DNA from: Oscillospiraceae bacterium
GTDB lineage: Bacteria; Bacillota; Clostridia; Oscillospirales; Ruminococcaceae
Direction of reading: 5' to 3'
DNA length: 30,356 bases
Assembly: GCA_029005335.1 (NCBI GenBank)
Contig: JAQXFT010000092.1
Span: 1 to 30,356 of the forward strand
The notes beneath the pieces are model-generated. The model did not search any database. It had not been told where the DNA came from and was given only the letters and a program-made list of their open reading frames with translations. Position numbers and translations under genes: made by a program. How positions within the stretch are numbered: the stretch's first letter is position 1; each line of letters begins with the position of its first letter. Shown piece by piece: positions 1 to 8,121 of the stretch.

Positions 1-1
1 T

Positions 2-334
2 TACGGTAAATTCTGCTTTGAACAGACAAAGCGTGAAAAAGAAGCTAAGAAAAATCAGAAGGTTGTTTCAATTAAAGAAATCAGAATGTTTTCCACTATA
101 GATACTCATGACTTTGAAACAAAAGTCAATCAGGCGGAAAAATTCCTTAAATCAGGAGATAAACTAAAGGTTTCAATAAGATTCCGCAAGCGTGCTATTG
201 CTCACCCTCAGCTGGGAGAGGAATTGCTTGAGAGATTCAAAGAAGCAGTTTCATCTGTAGGCACGGTTGAAAAGCCCGCCAAAATGGAAGGACGAAGCCT
301 TGTAATGTTCGTCTCTCCTAAAACATCAAAATAA
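2..334 (+). CDS. infC: Translation initiation factor IF-3 (3' part)
   Basis: C-terminal part of IF-3, which binds the 30S subunit, keeps 50S from joining early and checks initiator tRNA and start codon. The open frame continues upstream to the window edge (from base 2, beginning YGKFCFEQTKREKEAKK), so the gene is cut by the window; the ATG at 86 is internal. What is visible is the end of the linker helix and the whole C-terminal domain, with the family stretch KVSIRFRKRAIAHPQLGEEL. It is followed 15 bp later by rpmI, the classic infC-rpmI-rplT operon. The known L20-binding autoregulatory leader lies upstream of infC in Firmicutes and would be outside this window. Identification is secure. Confidence 0.95.
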   Translation, partial: YGKFCFEQTKREKEAKKNQKVVSIKEIRMFSTIDTHDFETKVNQAEKFLKSGDKLKVSIRFRKRAIAHPQLGEELLERFKEAVSSVGTVEKPAKMEGRSLVMFVSPKTSK

Positions 335-349
335 GGAGGATATGCTAAA

Positions 350-553
350 ATGGCAAAGGTTAAAGTAAAAACACATTCAGGTGCTAAGAAGCGTTTCAAG
401 ATTACAGGAAGCGGTAAGGTAAAATATCAGCATACAAATAAAAGACACAGACTTACCCAGAAGGATACAAAGCGTAAGAGAATCGCAAGAAATGCAGGTC
501 TCTGCGGAACAGCAAATGCTCCGGCAATCAAGAAGCTCGTTCCCTATATGTAA
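350..553 (+). CDS. rpmI: 50S ribosomal protein L35
   Basis: Small basic 67-residue protein of the large ribosomal subunit. Seen: the L35 signature KTHSGAKKRFKITGSGKVK near the N-terminus, the HTNKRHRL motif and a very high Lys/Arg content; length is normal for L35 (64-67). The start is the ATG after a strong AAGGAGGA Shine-Dalgarno that overlaps the infC stop. It lies between infC and rplT in the standard order and is presumably co-transcribed with both. Confidence 0.97.
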   Translation: MAKVKVKTHSGAKKRFKITGSGKVKYQHTNKRHRLTQKDTKRKRIARNAGLCGTANAPAIKKLVPYM

Positions 554-586
554 TCGCTTAAAATTAATTTTTGGAGGTAAAAAGAT

Positions 587-940
587 ATGGCACGTATTAA
601 GGGTGCGATGATGACTCGCAAGAGAAGAAATAAAACACTTAAACTCGCAAAGGGCTACTTCGGTGCTAAGAGCAAGCATTTCAAAATGGCTAAACAGGCT
701 GTAATGAAATCAGGCAACTATGCATATATCGGAAGAAAGCAGAGAAAAAGAAACTTCAGAAGAATCTGGATTACAAGAATCTCAGCAGCAGCTCAGCTCA
801 ACGGTATGAACTATTCAACATTCATGAACGGCTGCAAGAAGGCTGGAATTACTCTCAACAGAAAAATGCTTTCCGAAATAGCTATAAACGATGCTGCCGG
901 ATTTACTTCAATCGCTGAAAAGGCAAAGGCTGCTCTTTAA
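587..940 (+). CDS. rplT: 50S ribosomal protein L20
   Basis: L20 binds 23S rRNA early in large-subunit assembly and, in Firmicutes, represses its own infC operon. The 117-residue protein carries the family hallmarks: N-terminal MARIKGAMMTRKRRNKTLKLAKGY-type basic helix, GRKQRKRNFRRIWITRI, and the C-terminal globular part with AAQLNGMNYSTFMNG. A good GGAGG precedes the ATG. It is the last gene of its operon: a hairpin terminator follows within 20 bases. Confidence 0.97.
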   Translation: MARIKGAMMTRKRRNKTLKLAKGYFGAKSKHFKMAKQAVMKSGNYAYIGRKQRKRNFRRIWITRISAAAQLNGMNYSTFMNGCKKAGITLNRKMLSEIAINDAAGFTSIAEKAKAAL

Positions 941-956
941 TCGTTTTTTTGATTAT

Positions 957-993
957 AAACACGCTCCTTAATTAAAAAGAGCGTGTTTTGTTT
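957..993 (+). terminator. Rho-independent terminator after rplT
   Basis: Perfect 10-bp stem AAACACGCTC / GAGCGTGTTT (957-966 with 979-988), a 12-base A/T-rich loop, then a short T-rich run. It separates the ribosomal-protein operon from the rRNA methylase gene that starts at 1011. The U-run is short and interrupted by G, so some read-through is plausible. Confidence 0.8.
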
Positions 994-1010
994 ATGGAAA
1001 GGAACGGGAA

Positions 1011-1796
1011 ATGGAGATAATAACATCAAGGGAGAATCCTGTATTAAAGCTTTACCGGAAGCTTTCTGATTCAAAGAAGGAACGGCTGAAATATAAAATG
1101 TTCGTGCTTGAGGGGCTGAGAATAGTTACGGACGCTCTGAATGAAAACAGCGGCTTAAAGCATCTTATTCTTACTCAGCAGGCTTTTGAGAAATATCAAT
1201 CCGAATTTTCACAGGCTGATTTGAATAACACAAGACTTATTGTAATTTCAAATGAACTTGGGAACAGAATTGCTCAGACTGAAAAAACTCAGGGTGTATT
1301 TGCGGTATGCTCCATGCCGGAAAAAATTCCGCTGAAGCTTGACAGAAACGGGAAATATCTGATTCTGCTGAATGTTCAGGACCCCGGAAATATGGGAATG
1401 ATTATCCGTACTGCTGATGCACTCGGCATAGACGGAATAATAGCTTCAGAATGCTGTGACCTTTATAACCCGAAAGTCATACGTTCGACAATGGGTTCAA
1501 TATTCCGTATGAAAATCTTTACAGAACCCGATACAGATATAATATTCTCCGAACTTTCAGGAAAAAATATAAAGTCCTTTGCTTCGGTAACAGACAGCGA
1601 TGCACTGAATATAAACAGCGTAAACTTTAACGGAGGCTGTGCGGTTTTTATCGGAAATGAGGGAAACGGACTTCCGGAAGAAGTTTCAGAAAAATGTACT
1701 GAAAAAATAACTATCCCTATGCATGGCACAATAAATTCTCTTAATGCTGCAATGGCAGCAGGAATAATTATGTGGGAGCTGAAACGCAATGAATAA
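1011..1796 (+). CDS. TrmH/SpoU-family RNA 2'-O-methyltransferase
   Basis: SAM-dependent RNA ribose methylase of the SPOUT class, probably acting on rRNA (RlmB/YsgA-like); the exact nucleotide cannot be read from the sequence. All three SpoU motifs are visible: motif 1 NVQDPGNMGMIIRTADALG near residue 120, motif 2 VFIGNEGNGLPEE near 215, and motif 3 IPMHGTINSLNAAMAAGI at the C-terminus, which form the trefoil knot and SAM pocket. The first about 100 residues match the SpoU substrate-binding domain. Length (261 aa) is normal. It overlaps dprA by 8 bp, so the two are translationally coupled. Confidence 0.9.
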   Translation: MEIITSRENPVLKLYRKLSDSKKERLKYKMFVLEGLRIVTDALNENSGLKHLILTQQAFEKYQSEFSQADLNNTRLIVISNELGNRIAQTEKTQGVFAVCSMPEKIPLKLDRNGKYLILLNVQDPGNMGMIIRTADALGIDGIIASECCDLYNPKVIRSTMGSIFRMKIFTEPDTDIIFSELSGKNIKSFASVTDSDALNINSVNFNGGCAVFIGNEGNGLPEEVSEKCTEKITIPMHGTINSLNAAMAAGIIMWELKRNE

Positions 1797-2961
1797 TCTG
1801 AAATACTGGCTCTGGCTCTATGAGGTTTTCGGAGTTGCAAGCGAACGGCTCTGGAGTGCTATGCATTGCTTTGACGAACCGTCAGTGGCATACTGGGAGC
1901 TTTGCAGGGGAACTCACAATCTTAAATTGAATCATCAGGAGCTTGAAAATATAAAAAGTATTTCTCTTGAACAGTGCATGAAGCTTATTGATGAATGTAA
2001 TTCAATGGGTATAAAGATAACCGGATTTTCAAGCCGTGAATATCCTCAGTACCTTAAAAATATATATAATCCGCCGGCAGTGCTTTTCTATAAGGGAGAT
2101 ATAGAATGTCTTAACCGTATGCCATGTATAACAATGGTAGGTTCAAGAAGCTCATCATCACAAAGTATAATGATAGCTGAACGCCTTGGAAAAGAACTCG
2201 CAGAAGCCGGATTTGTCATAGCAAGCGGTTTTGCAGTGGGTTCTGATATAAGCTCCCAGCTCGGTGCAGTAAGGGCAGGCTTTCCGACAGTATGTGTTAT
2301 GGGCTGCGGAATTGACGTTAATTATCCTAAGGAAAATTTCTGCTTCAGAGATGATATACTTAAAAACGGGGGAGTATTTATAAGTGAATTTCCGCCCGGA
2401 ACACCTCCGAACAGTTATAACTTTCCTAAAAGAAACAGAATACTTTCCGGAATAAGCAGGGCTACAGTCGTTATTGAAGCCGGAGAATCAAGCGGAGCTC
2501 TTGTTACAGCAAGGCTTGCTGTTGAACAGAACAGAGATGTATTCTGTATTCCTCCGGCAAATATATATGACAGAAGATATGCCGGAAATATAAAATATCT
2601 CCGTGACGGAGCAATTGCAGTTTATGGATATGAGGACATAATAAGCTATTTCAATATGTTTTTTGAACAGTTTCCCGTTATTGAATCCGACGGGGAAGAA
2701 CAGAATATACAGGAAGCTTCCGCTGAGCCTGATGAAATTCCGGAGCTGTCTGAATCAGCAGAGGAAAAGGACAGCGATTTACCTGAGCTTTCTGATATAC
2801 AGCGTGAGATAATAAGGATTCTCATGCAGGGTAAGACGCATATTGATGTGATTTCTGAAAAGCTGGGATATGATGTTTCAGAGCTTGTCATTGAAATGAC
2901 AAATCTTGAATTTGATGGAATTATACAGTCGTTCCCCGGAAAAATATATGGTCTGAAATAA
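1789..2961 (+). CDS. dprA: DNA processing protein DprA/Smf (divergent)
   Basis: DprA loads RecA on incoming single-stranded DNA during transformation; many non-competent Firmicutes keep it as Smf. Seen: an N-terminal helical region, an extended Rossmann core with MVGSR (Gly118-Arg120), GCGIDVNYP, SEFPPGTPPNSYNFPKRNRI and SGALVTARLAVEQNR, an acidic linker near residues 295-335, and a C-terminal winged helix (about 335-390). Length 390 is usual. Oddities: the normally conserved SGxAxGIDxxAH segment reads SGFAVGSDISSQ here, and the usual VPG after the SG(A/S)L motif is IPP. It overlaps the upstream methylase and is followed by topA, a common clostridial order. Confidence 0.9.
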   Translation: MNNLKYWLWLYEVFGVASERLWSAMHCFDEPSVAYWELCRGTHNLKLNHQELENIKSISLEQCMKLIDECNSMGIKITGFSSREYPQYLKNIYNPPAVLFYKGDIECLNRMPCITMVGSRSSSSQSIMIAERLGKELAEAGFVIASGFAVGSDISSQLGAVRAGFPTVCVMGCGIDVNYPKENFCFRDDILKNGGVFISEFPPGTPPNSYNFPKRNRILSGISRATVVIEAGESSGALVTARLAVEQNRDVFCIPPANIYDRRYAGNIKYLRDGAIAVYGYEDIISYFNMFFEQFPVIESDGEEQNIQEASAEPDEIPELSESAEEKDSDLPELSDIQREIIRILMQGKTHIDVISEKLGYDVSELVIEMTNLEFDGIIQSFPGKIYGLK

Positions 2962-2991
2962 AATCAGGTAATTTTCCTGAAAATAAGGGTG

Positions 2992-2997
2992 TATAAT
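2992..2997 (+). promoter_or_regulatory. Possible topA promoter -10 element
   Basis: TATAAT in the 76-bp gap between dprA and topA, 41 bp before the topA start. No convincing -35 hexamer lies 16-18 bp upstream (the sequence there is TAATTT), so this is a weak call. topA could equally be read from upstream. Confidence 0.3.
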
Positions 2998-3037
2998 ATT
3001 TTTGGAAAAACTTTTAAATTCAGCAGGAGTGAGTTGA

Positions 3038-5113
3038 ATGTCCAATAATTTAGTTATAGTGGAATCGCCGGCAAAGGCAAAGACAATACAGAAATATCTC
3101 GGAAACGGATATGAGGTAATAGCATCAATGGGTCATGTGAGAGACCTCCCGAAATCAAAGCTCGGAGTTGATACTGATAATAATTTTGAACCTCAGTATG
3201 TCGATATGAAGGGCAAGGAAGATGTTATTAAAGAGCTGAAAAAACACGCTAAAAAATGCGAAAAAATATATCTGGCAACTGACCCCGACCGTGAGGGTGA
3301 AGCGATTTCATGGCATATAGCACAGATGCTGAAGCTTGATATGAATGATGATAACCGTGTTGAGTTCAATGAAATCACTAAAACCGGTATTCAGAATGGT
3401 ATGAGCAATCCGCATAAAATCAATATAGATTTAGTCAATGCACAGCAGGCAAGACGTATTCTTGACCGTCTGGTCGGATATAAGCTGAGTCCGTTTCTCT
3501 GGAAAAAAGTAAAAAGAGGTCTTTCCGCCGGACGTGTACAATCAGTAGCGGTAAGAATAGTTGTTGAACGTGAAGAAGAAATAAAAAAATTTTTACCTAA
3601 GGAATACTGGTCTGTCGATGCAGTATTTTCAGCATCAGGAAAGGATTTCAAAGCCTCTCTTGTATCTGTTGACGAAAAAAAAATCGATATGCCCGACGGA
3701 AAATTTGCTCAGGATATTCTGGAACGCCTTAAAGGTGCGGAATATGCTGTTACAGCCGTGAGAAAAAAGGTAGTTAAAAAACAGCCCTCGCCTCCTTTTA
3801 TAACATCAACCTTACAGCAGGACGCTTCACGCCGTCTGGGATTTGCTTCAAAGCGTACAATGAAAATAGCTCAGGAGCTTTATGAGGGTATAGATATTCA
3901 GGGAGTGGGAGCAGTGGGTCTTATAACATATATGAGAACCGACAGTCTCAGAATCTCCGAAGAAGCTCAGGATTCCGCAAGGGATTATATAGAGAAGGTA
4001 TACGGAAAAAATTATCTTCCGGCAACTCCGAAGGTCTATAAATCAAAGAAAAATGCTCAGGACGCACATGAAGCTATAAGACCATCAATTATAGACCTTA
4101 CTCCGGCAAGAGTAAAATCCAGCCTTAATGATGAACAGTATAAATTATATAAGCTTATCTGGGAAAGATTTATCGCCTGTCAGATGGAAAATGCACTTCT
4201 TGATACAGTTTCGGTTGATATTGAGTCAAGAGGCTGTATGTTCAGGGCATCAGGTTATTCAGTAAAATTTGACGGATTCACAGCTCTCTATACAGAATCT
4301 TCTGACAGTGATGATGAAAATAAAAAGGAGCTTCCTCCGCTTTCAGAAGGAGATAAGCTTGTTTTAAAGTCCCTCGCCGGAAATCAGCATTTCACACAGC
4401 CCCCCGCCAGATATTCCGAAGCAACTCTTATAAAGGCTCTTGAGGAAAACGGTATAGGCAGACCAAGTACCTATGCTCCGACAATTTCGACTATAATATC
4501 AAGAATGTATGTCGAACATGAGGGAAAACAGCTTAAACCTACAAAGCTCGGAGAAGTCATTACCGAGCTTATGAAGGAGCATTTCAAAAATATAGTTGAC
4601 TATAAGTTTACAGCACAGATGGAAAATAATCTGGACTGCATTGAACACGGTGAAAAGGACTGGATAAAGACTCTTGACGAGTTTTATAAGGATTTCGAGG
4701 ATACTCTTAAAAAGGCAGAAGACGCTATGGAGGGAAAACGTGTAAAAGTTCCCGATGAGGAAACTGATGTTGTATGTGAAAAGTGCGGTAGAAAAATGGT
4801 AATCAAGTACGGACCTTACGGAAAATTCCTTGCCTGCCCGGGATTTCCCGAATGTGACAATACAAAGAAAATAGTTCAGGAAACTAAGGGAAGCTGTCCT
4901 CTCTGCGGTAAAAAAATTCTTGTAAAAAAATCCAAAAGGGGCAGAAGCTTCTATGGTTGCGAGGGATATCCGGAGTGCAATTTTATGACATGGAATGAAC
5001 CTGTTGAGGAAAAATGCCCCCAGTGCGGAAGCTCTCTTTTCAGAAAGGGTAAAAAGGACGGAAAGCTTGTATGCGAAAAGCCTGATTGCGGATACGAAAG
5101 GGATATAAAATGA
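3038..5113 (+). CDS. topA: DNA topoisomerase I (type IA)
   Basis: Relaxes negative supercoils by passing one strand through a transient single-strand break. Seen in order: N-terminal Toprim domain starting VIVESPAKAKTIQKYLG with the acidic DPDREGEAISWH motif, the type IA core with the catalytic tyrosine in ITYMRTDS (Tyr298), GIGRPSTYAPTIS, and three C-terminal four-cysteine zinc ribbons beginning CEKCGRK, CPLCGKK and CPQCGSS. Length 691 matches clostridial TopA. The ATG follows CAGGAGTGAG. The stop overlaps the trmFO start in an ATGA arrangement, so the genes are coupled. Confidence 0.97.
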   Translation: MSNNLVIVESPAKAKTIQKYLGNGYEVIASMGHVRDLPKSKLGVDTDNNFEPQYVDMKGKEDVIKELKKHAKKCEKIYLATDPDREGEAISWHIAQMLKLDMNDDNRVEFNEITKTGIQNGMSNPHKINIDLVNAQQARRILDRLVGYKLSPFLWKKVKRGLSAGRVQSVAVRIVVEREEEIKKFLPKEYWSVDAVFSASGKDFKASLVSVDEKKIDMPDGKFAQDILERLKGAEYAVTAVRKKVVKKQPSPPFITSTLQQDASRRLGFASKRTMKIAQELYEGIDIQGVGAVGLITYMRTDSLRISEEAQDSARDYIEKVYGKNYLPATPKVYKSKKNAQDAHEAIRPSIIDLTPARVKSSLNDEQYKLYKLIWERFIACQMENALLDTVSVDIESRGCMFRASGYSVKFDGFTALYTESSDSDDENKKELPPLSEGDKLVLKSLAGNQHFTQPPARYSEATLIKALEENGIGRPSTYAPTISTIISRMYVEHEGKQLKPTKLGEVITELMKEHFKNIVDYKFTAQMENNLDCIEHGEKDWIKTLDEFYKDFEDTLKKAEDAMEGKRVKVPDEETDVVCEKCGRKMVIKYGPYGKFLACPGFPECDNTKKIVQETKGSCPLCGKKILVKKSKRGRSFYGCEGYPECNFMTWNEPVEEKCPQCGSSLFRKGKKDGKLVCEKPDCGYERDIK

Positions 5114-6441
5114 CAGAAAACAATACAGTAACAGTTATAGGAGGAGGACTTGCAGGCTGTGAGGCTTCATGGCAGCTTGCACAAAGAGGTATAAAAGTAA
5201 ACCTTTTTGAAATGAAGCCTGAAAAATATACTCCTGCACATAAATTCAAAGGTCTTGCGGAGCTTGTATGCTCCAATTCCCTTAAAGCATCAAGGCTTGA
5301 ATCTGCGGCAGGACTTCTTAAAGAGGAAATGCGTCGGCTTGGTTCGCTTATAGTACCTTGTGCGGAGGAAACTTCCGTTGAAGCCGGAGGTGCTCTGGCT
5401 GTTGACCGTGAAAAATTTTCACTTCTTGTTACGGACAAAATAAAATCCCATAAAAATATAAACCTTATATCTGAGGAAGTAACAAAAATTCCTGACGGCA
5501 ACGTAATTATTGCAACAGGGCCTCTTACATCAGATGAGCTTTCAAAGGATATAGAAAAGGTATGCGGAAACCGTTTAAGCTTTTTTGATGCGGCAGCACC
5601 GATAGTATCATTTGAAAGCCTTGATAAAGACCTTGTATTCTTTGCTTCCAGATATGACAGGGGAGATGCTGATTATATCAACTGTCCCATGAATAAAGAG
5701 GAATACGAACGCTTCTATAATGCACTTGTCAACGCTGAATCCGCTGAATTAAAGGATTTCGATAAAAAGGCATTCAAGGTATATGAAGGCTGTATGCCTA
5801 TAGAGGTACTTGCAAAGCGTGGAGAAGATACCATGCGTTTCGGCCCTCTTAAGCCTGTCGGACTTATTGATAAAAGAACAGGAAAGCGTCCCTATGCAGT
5901 AGTACAGCTCCGGAAGGAAAACCGTGAAGGTACTATGTATAATCTTGTGGGATTTCAGACGAATTTAAAATTCGGCGAACAGAAACGGGTATTTTCAATG
6001 ATTACCGGACTTGAAAACGCTGAATTTCTCAGATACGGAGTAATGCACAGGAATTTCTTTATAGACAGTCCGAGACTTTTAAAGCCTACTTTCGAGATGA
6101 AATCACGTTCCGGATTATTTTTTGCCGGACAGATGACAGGCGTCGAGGGATATATAGAATCCGCTATGAGTGGTATTGTAGCCGGAATAAATATGTATTG
6201 CCGTATATCCGGAAAATCTCCCCTTATACTTCCCGGAGAAACTATGACAGGAGCATTGACCGCATATATAAGCGATGAATTTGTAACGGATTTTCAGCCT
6301 ATGGGTTGCAATATGGGAATACTTCCGGAACTTGGTGTGAGAATCAAGGATAAAAAACTTAAATACGGTGCATATGCCGAGAGAGCTTTAAAGGCTCTTG
6401 ATGAAAGTCTTGCGAGGTTTAATAATGAAAATAATAGTTGA
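5110..6441 (+). CDS. trmFO: Methylenetetrahydrofolate-tRNA-(uracil-54-C5)-methyltransferase
   Basis: FAD-dependent enzyme making m5U54 in the tRNA T-loop with methylenetetrahydrofolate as carbon donor. Seen: FAD-binding VIGGGLAGCEASWQLAQRG right after the start, the family motif LVCSNSLKAS, and the C-terminal FFAGQMTGVEGYIESAMSG with GALTAYI. I chose the ATG at 5110 (MTENNTVTVIGGG), which overlaps the topA stop as ATGA and has GAAAGGGA in place; an in-frame ATG at 5086 would add eight residues inside topA with no better ribosome site. The protein is 443 residues, normal for the family. It overlaps plsX by 17 bp. Confidence 0.96.
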   Translation: MTENNTVTVIGGGLAGCEASWQLAQRGIKVNLFEMKPEKYTPAHKFKGLAELVCSNSLKASRLESAAGLLKEEMRRLGSLIVPCAEETSVEAGGALAVDREKFSLLVTDKIKSHKNINLISEEVTKIPDGNVIIATGPLTSDELSKDIEKVCGNRLSFFDAAAPIVSFESLDKDLVFFASRYDRGDADYINCPMNKEEYERFYNALVNAESAELKDFDKKAFKVYEGCMPIEVLAKRGEDTMRFGPLKPVGLIDKRTGKRPYAVVQLRKENREGTMYNLVGFQTNLKFGEQKRVFSMITGLENAEFLRYGVMHRNFFIDSPRLLKPTFEMKSRSGLFFAGQMTGVEGYIESAMSGIVAGINMYCRISGKSPLILPGETMTGALTAYISDEFVTDFQPMGCNMGILPELGVRIKDKKLKYGAYAERALKALDESLARFNNENNS

Positions 6442-7420
6442 TGCGTTCGGCGGAGATAATGCTCCGCTTGAGGTGCTTAAAGGCTGTGAGAGGGCAGTCA
6501 GGGAGCTTGGAGTCGAAATCATACTTACGGGAAATCAGGATATAATAAAGAAGTGTGCAGAGGATAATAATATCAGTCTTGAAAAAACTGAAATAATCCA
6601 TACTGAGGAAGTATTTGATATTCATGAAGAACCCTCAAAAATAGTCAAAACCGGAAAGAATACTTCTCTTGCACTGGGTCTGCAGTATCTGCGTGACGGA
6701 AAGGGAGATGCGTTTCTTTCCGCCGGAAGTACCGGAGCGTTGGTAGTAGGAGCTACTATGATTGCAAAGAGAATAAAAGGTGTGAAGCGTGTTGCACTTG
6801 CACCCGTAATGCCCTCCGCAAAAGGCTATTTCATGTTGCTTGATGCAGGAGCTAATACGGAATGTCGTCCCGAAATGCTTGAACAGTTCGGACTTATGGG
6901 AAGTGCATATATGTCCGGTGTAATGGGAATTAAGAATCCAAGGGTTGCACTTGCAAATATAGGTGCGGAGGAGACAAAGGGCAGAGAGCTTGAACTCGAA
7001 GCCTATAAGCTTTTAAAGGCTTCACCCCTGAATTTTACAGGAAATATAGAAGCCCGTGACATTCCCAATGGTGATGCTGATGTAGTAGTTGCGGACGGAT
7101 ATACCGGAAATATGCTTTTAAAGCTCTATGAGGGTATGGGAAGATTTTTTGCAAATAAAATAAAAGAAATCTTTTCCGGATTTACAGGACTTCTTTCGGG
7201 GCTTCTGATAATAAAAAAAATAAAGCTTTTCAAAAAGCAGATGGATTATAAGGAAGTTGGCGGAGCAGTTCTTCTGGGAGTATCAAGACCGGTTATAAAG
7301 GCTCACGGAAGCTCTGATGCAAATGCATTTTTTAATGCAATACGTCAGGCTAAAAAATGCGTTGATGGAAATGTTATCGGAAAAATAACAGATTACATAT
7401 CTGCTGATAATAAGGAGTAA
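6425..7420 (+). CDS. plsX: Phosphate acyltransferase PlsX
   Basis: Makes acyl-phosphate from acyl-ACP, the first committed step of phospholipid synthesis in the PlsX/PlsY route; a peripheral membrane enzyme. Seen: N-terminal IIVDAFGGDNAPLEVLKG, AGSTGALVVGATMI, APVMPSAKGYFMLLDAGANTE-type core, and the ending LLGVSRPVIKAHGSSDANAF, all diagnostic. Start: ATG at 6425 preceded by GCGAGG; the in-frame ATG at 6398 would add nine unlikely residues within trmFO. Length 331. In many Firmicutes fab genes and acpP lie between plsX and rnc; here rnc follows directly after 8 bp. Confidence 0.97.
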   Translation: MKIIVDAFGGDNAPLEVLKGCERAVRELGVEIILTGNQDIIKKCAEDNNISLEKTEIIHTEEVFDIHEEPSKIVKTGKNTSLALGLQYLRDGKGDAFLSAGSTGALVVGATMIAKRIKGVKRVALAPVMPSAKGYFMLLDAGANTECRPEMLEQFGLMGSAYMSGVMGIKNPRVALANIGAEETKGRELELEAYKLLKASPLNFTGNIEARDIPNGDADVVVADGYTGNMLLKLYEGMGRFFANKIKEIFSGFTGLLSGLLIIKKIKLFKKQMDYKEVGGAVLLGVSRPVIKAHGSSDANAFFNAIRQAKKCVDGNVIGKITDYISADNKE

Positions 7421-7428
7421 ACAAAAAA

Positions 7429-8121
7429 ATGGAAGATATCGAAAAATTTGAGGAAATCCTGAACTATAAATTCAAAGACAGAAATCTGCTTGTGCAGGCT
7501 CTTTCACATTCTTCATATGCGAATGAGAAAAAAAAATCAAGAATCAGTAATGAGCGTCTTGAATTTCTTGGTGACAGTGTGCTTTCAATAGTAGTCTCAC
7601 AGTATCTCTTTGAGCATCTCACACATATTGCAGAGGGTGAGCTGACAAAGCTCAGAGCCTCGCTTGTATGCGAAAAGTCACTTCATATATTTGCAAAGCA
7701 GATAAATCTCGGAGATTATATTCTTCTTGGAAAAGGCGAAGAAAATACGGGAGGACGTGAAAGACCTTCTATACTTGCCGATGCCTTTGAAGCTGTTATA
7801 GCTGCAATATTTCTTGACGGCGGACTCGAAGCTGCTTCAAAGCATATACTCAGATTCATTCCGGAGGATATTCAGAGACTTAAAAAACCTGCTTTCAACG
7901 ATTTCAAGACTATTCTTCAGGAAATAGTGCAGAAAAATCCTGAGGAAAAGGTTGAATATGTTCTTGTGGGAGAGGAAGGCCCTGACCATGACAAACGCTT
8001 TGTAGTTGAAGTGCATCTCAATTCAAACGTAATCGGAGAGGGAATCGGAAAAAGCAAAAAGGAAGCTGAACAGATGGCAGCTAAACAGGCTCTGGAGCTT
8101 ATGGGATATGAAGCACAATAA
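7429..8121 (+). CDS. rnc: Ribonuclease III
   Basis: Endonuclease that cuts double-stranded RNA, releasing rRNA precursors and processing mRNAs. Seen: the signature RLEFLGDSVLSIVVSQYLF near residues 43-61 with the catalytic Glu and Asp, the second acidic cluster DAFEAVIAAIFLDGG near residues 120-135, and a C-terminal double-stranded RNA binding domain (about 160-228) ending KSKKEAEQMAAKQAL. Length 230 is standard. AAGGAG lies 11 bases before the ATG. Its 3' end overlaps the radical SAM gene by 14 bp. The rnc-(radical SAM)-smc-ftsY order is common in Clostridia. Confidence 0.97.
   Translation: MEDIEKFEEILNYKFKDRNLLVQALSHSSYANEKKKSRISNERLEFLGDSVLSIVVSQYLFEHLTHIAEGELTKLRASLVCEKSLHIFAKQINLGDYILLGKGEENTGGRERPSILADAFEAVIAAIFLDGGLEAASKHILRFIPEDIQRLKKPAFNDFKTILQEIVQKNPEEKVEYVLVGEEGPDHDKRFVVEVHLNSNVIGEGIGKSKKEAEQMAAKQALELMGYEAQ

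Noticed and set aside
2964..2980. TCAGG/CCTGA hairpin after dprA as a terminator
   Set aside because: Only a 5-bp stem and no T run after it.
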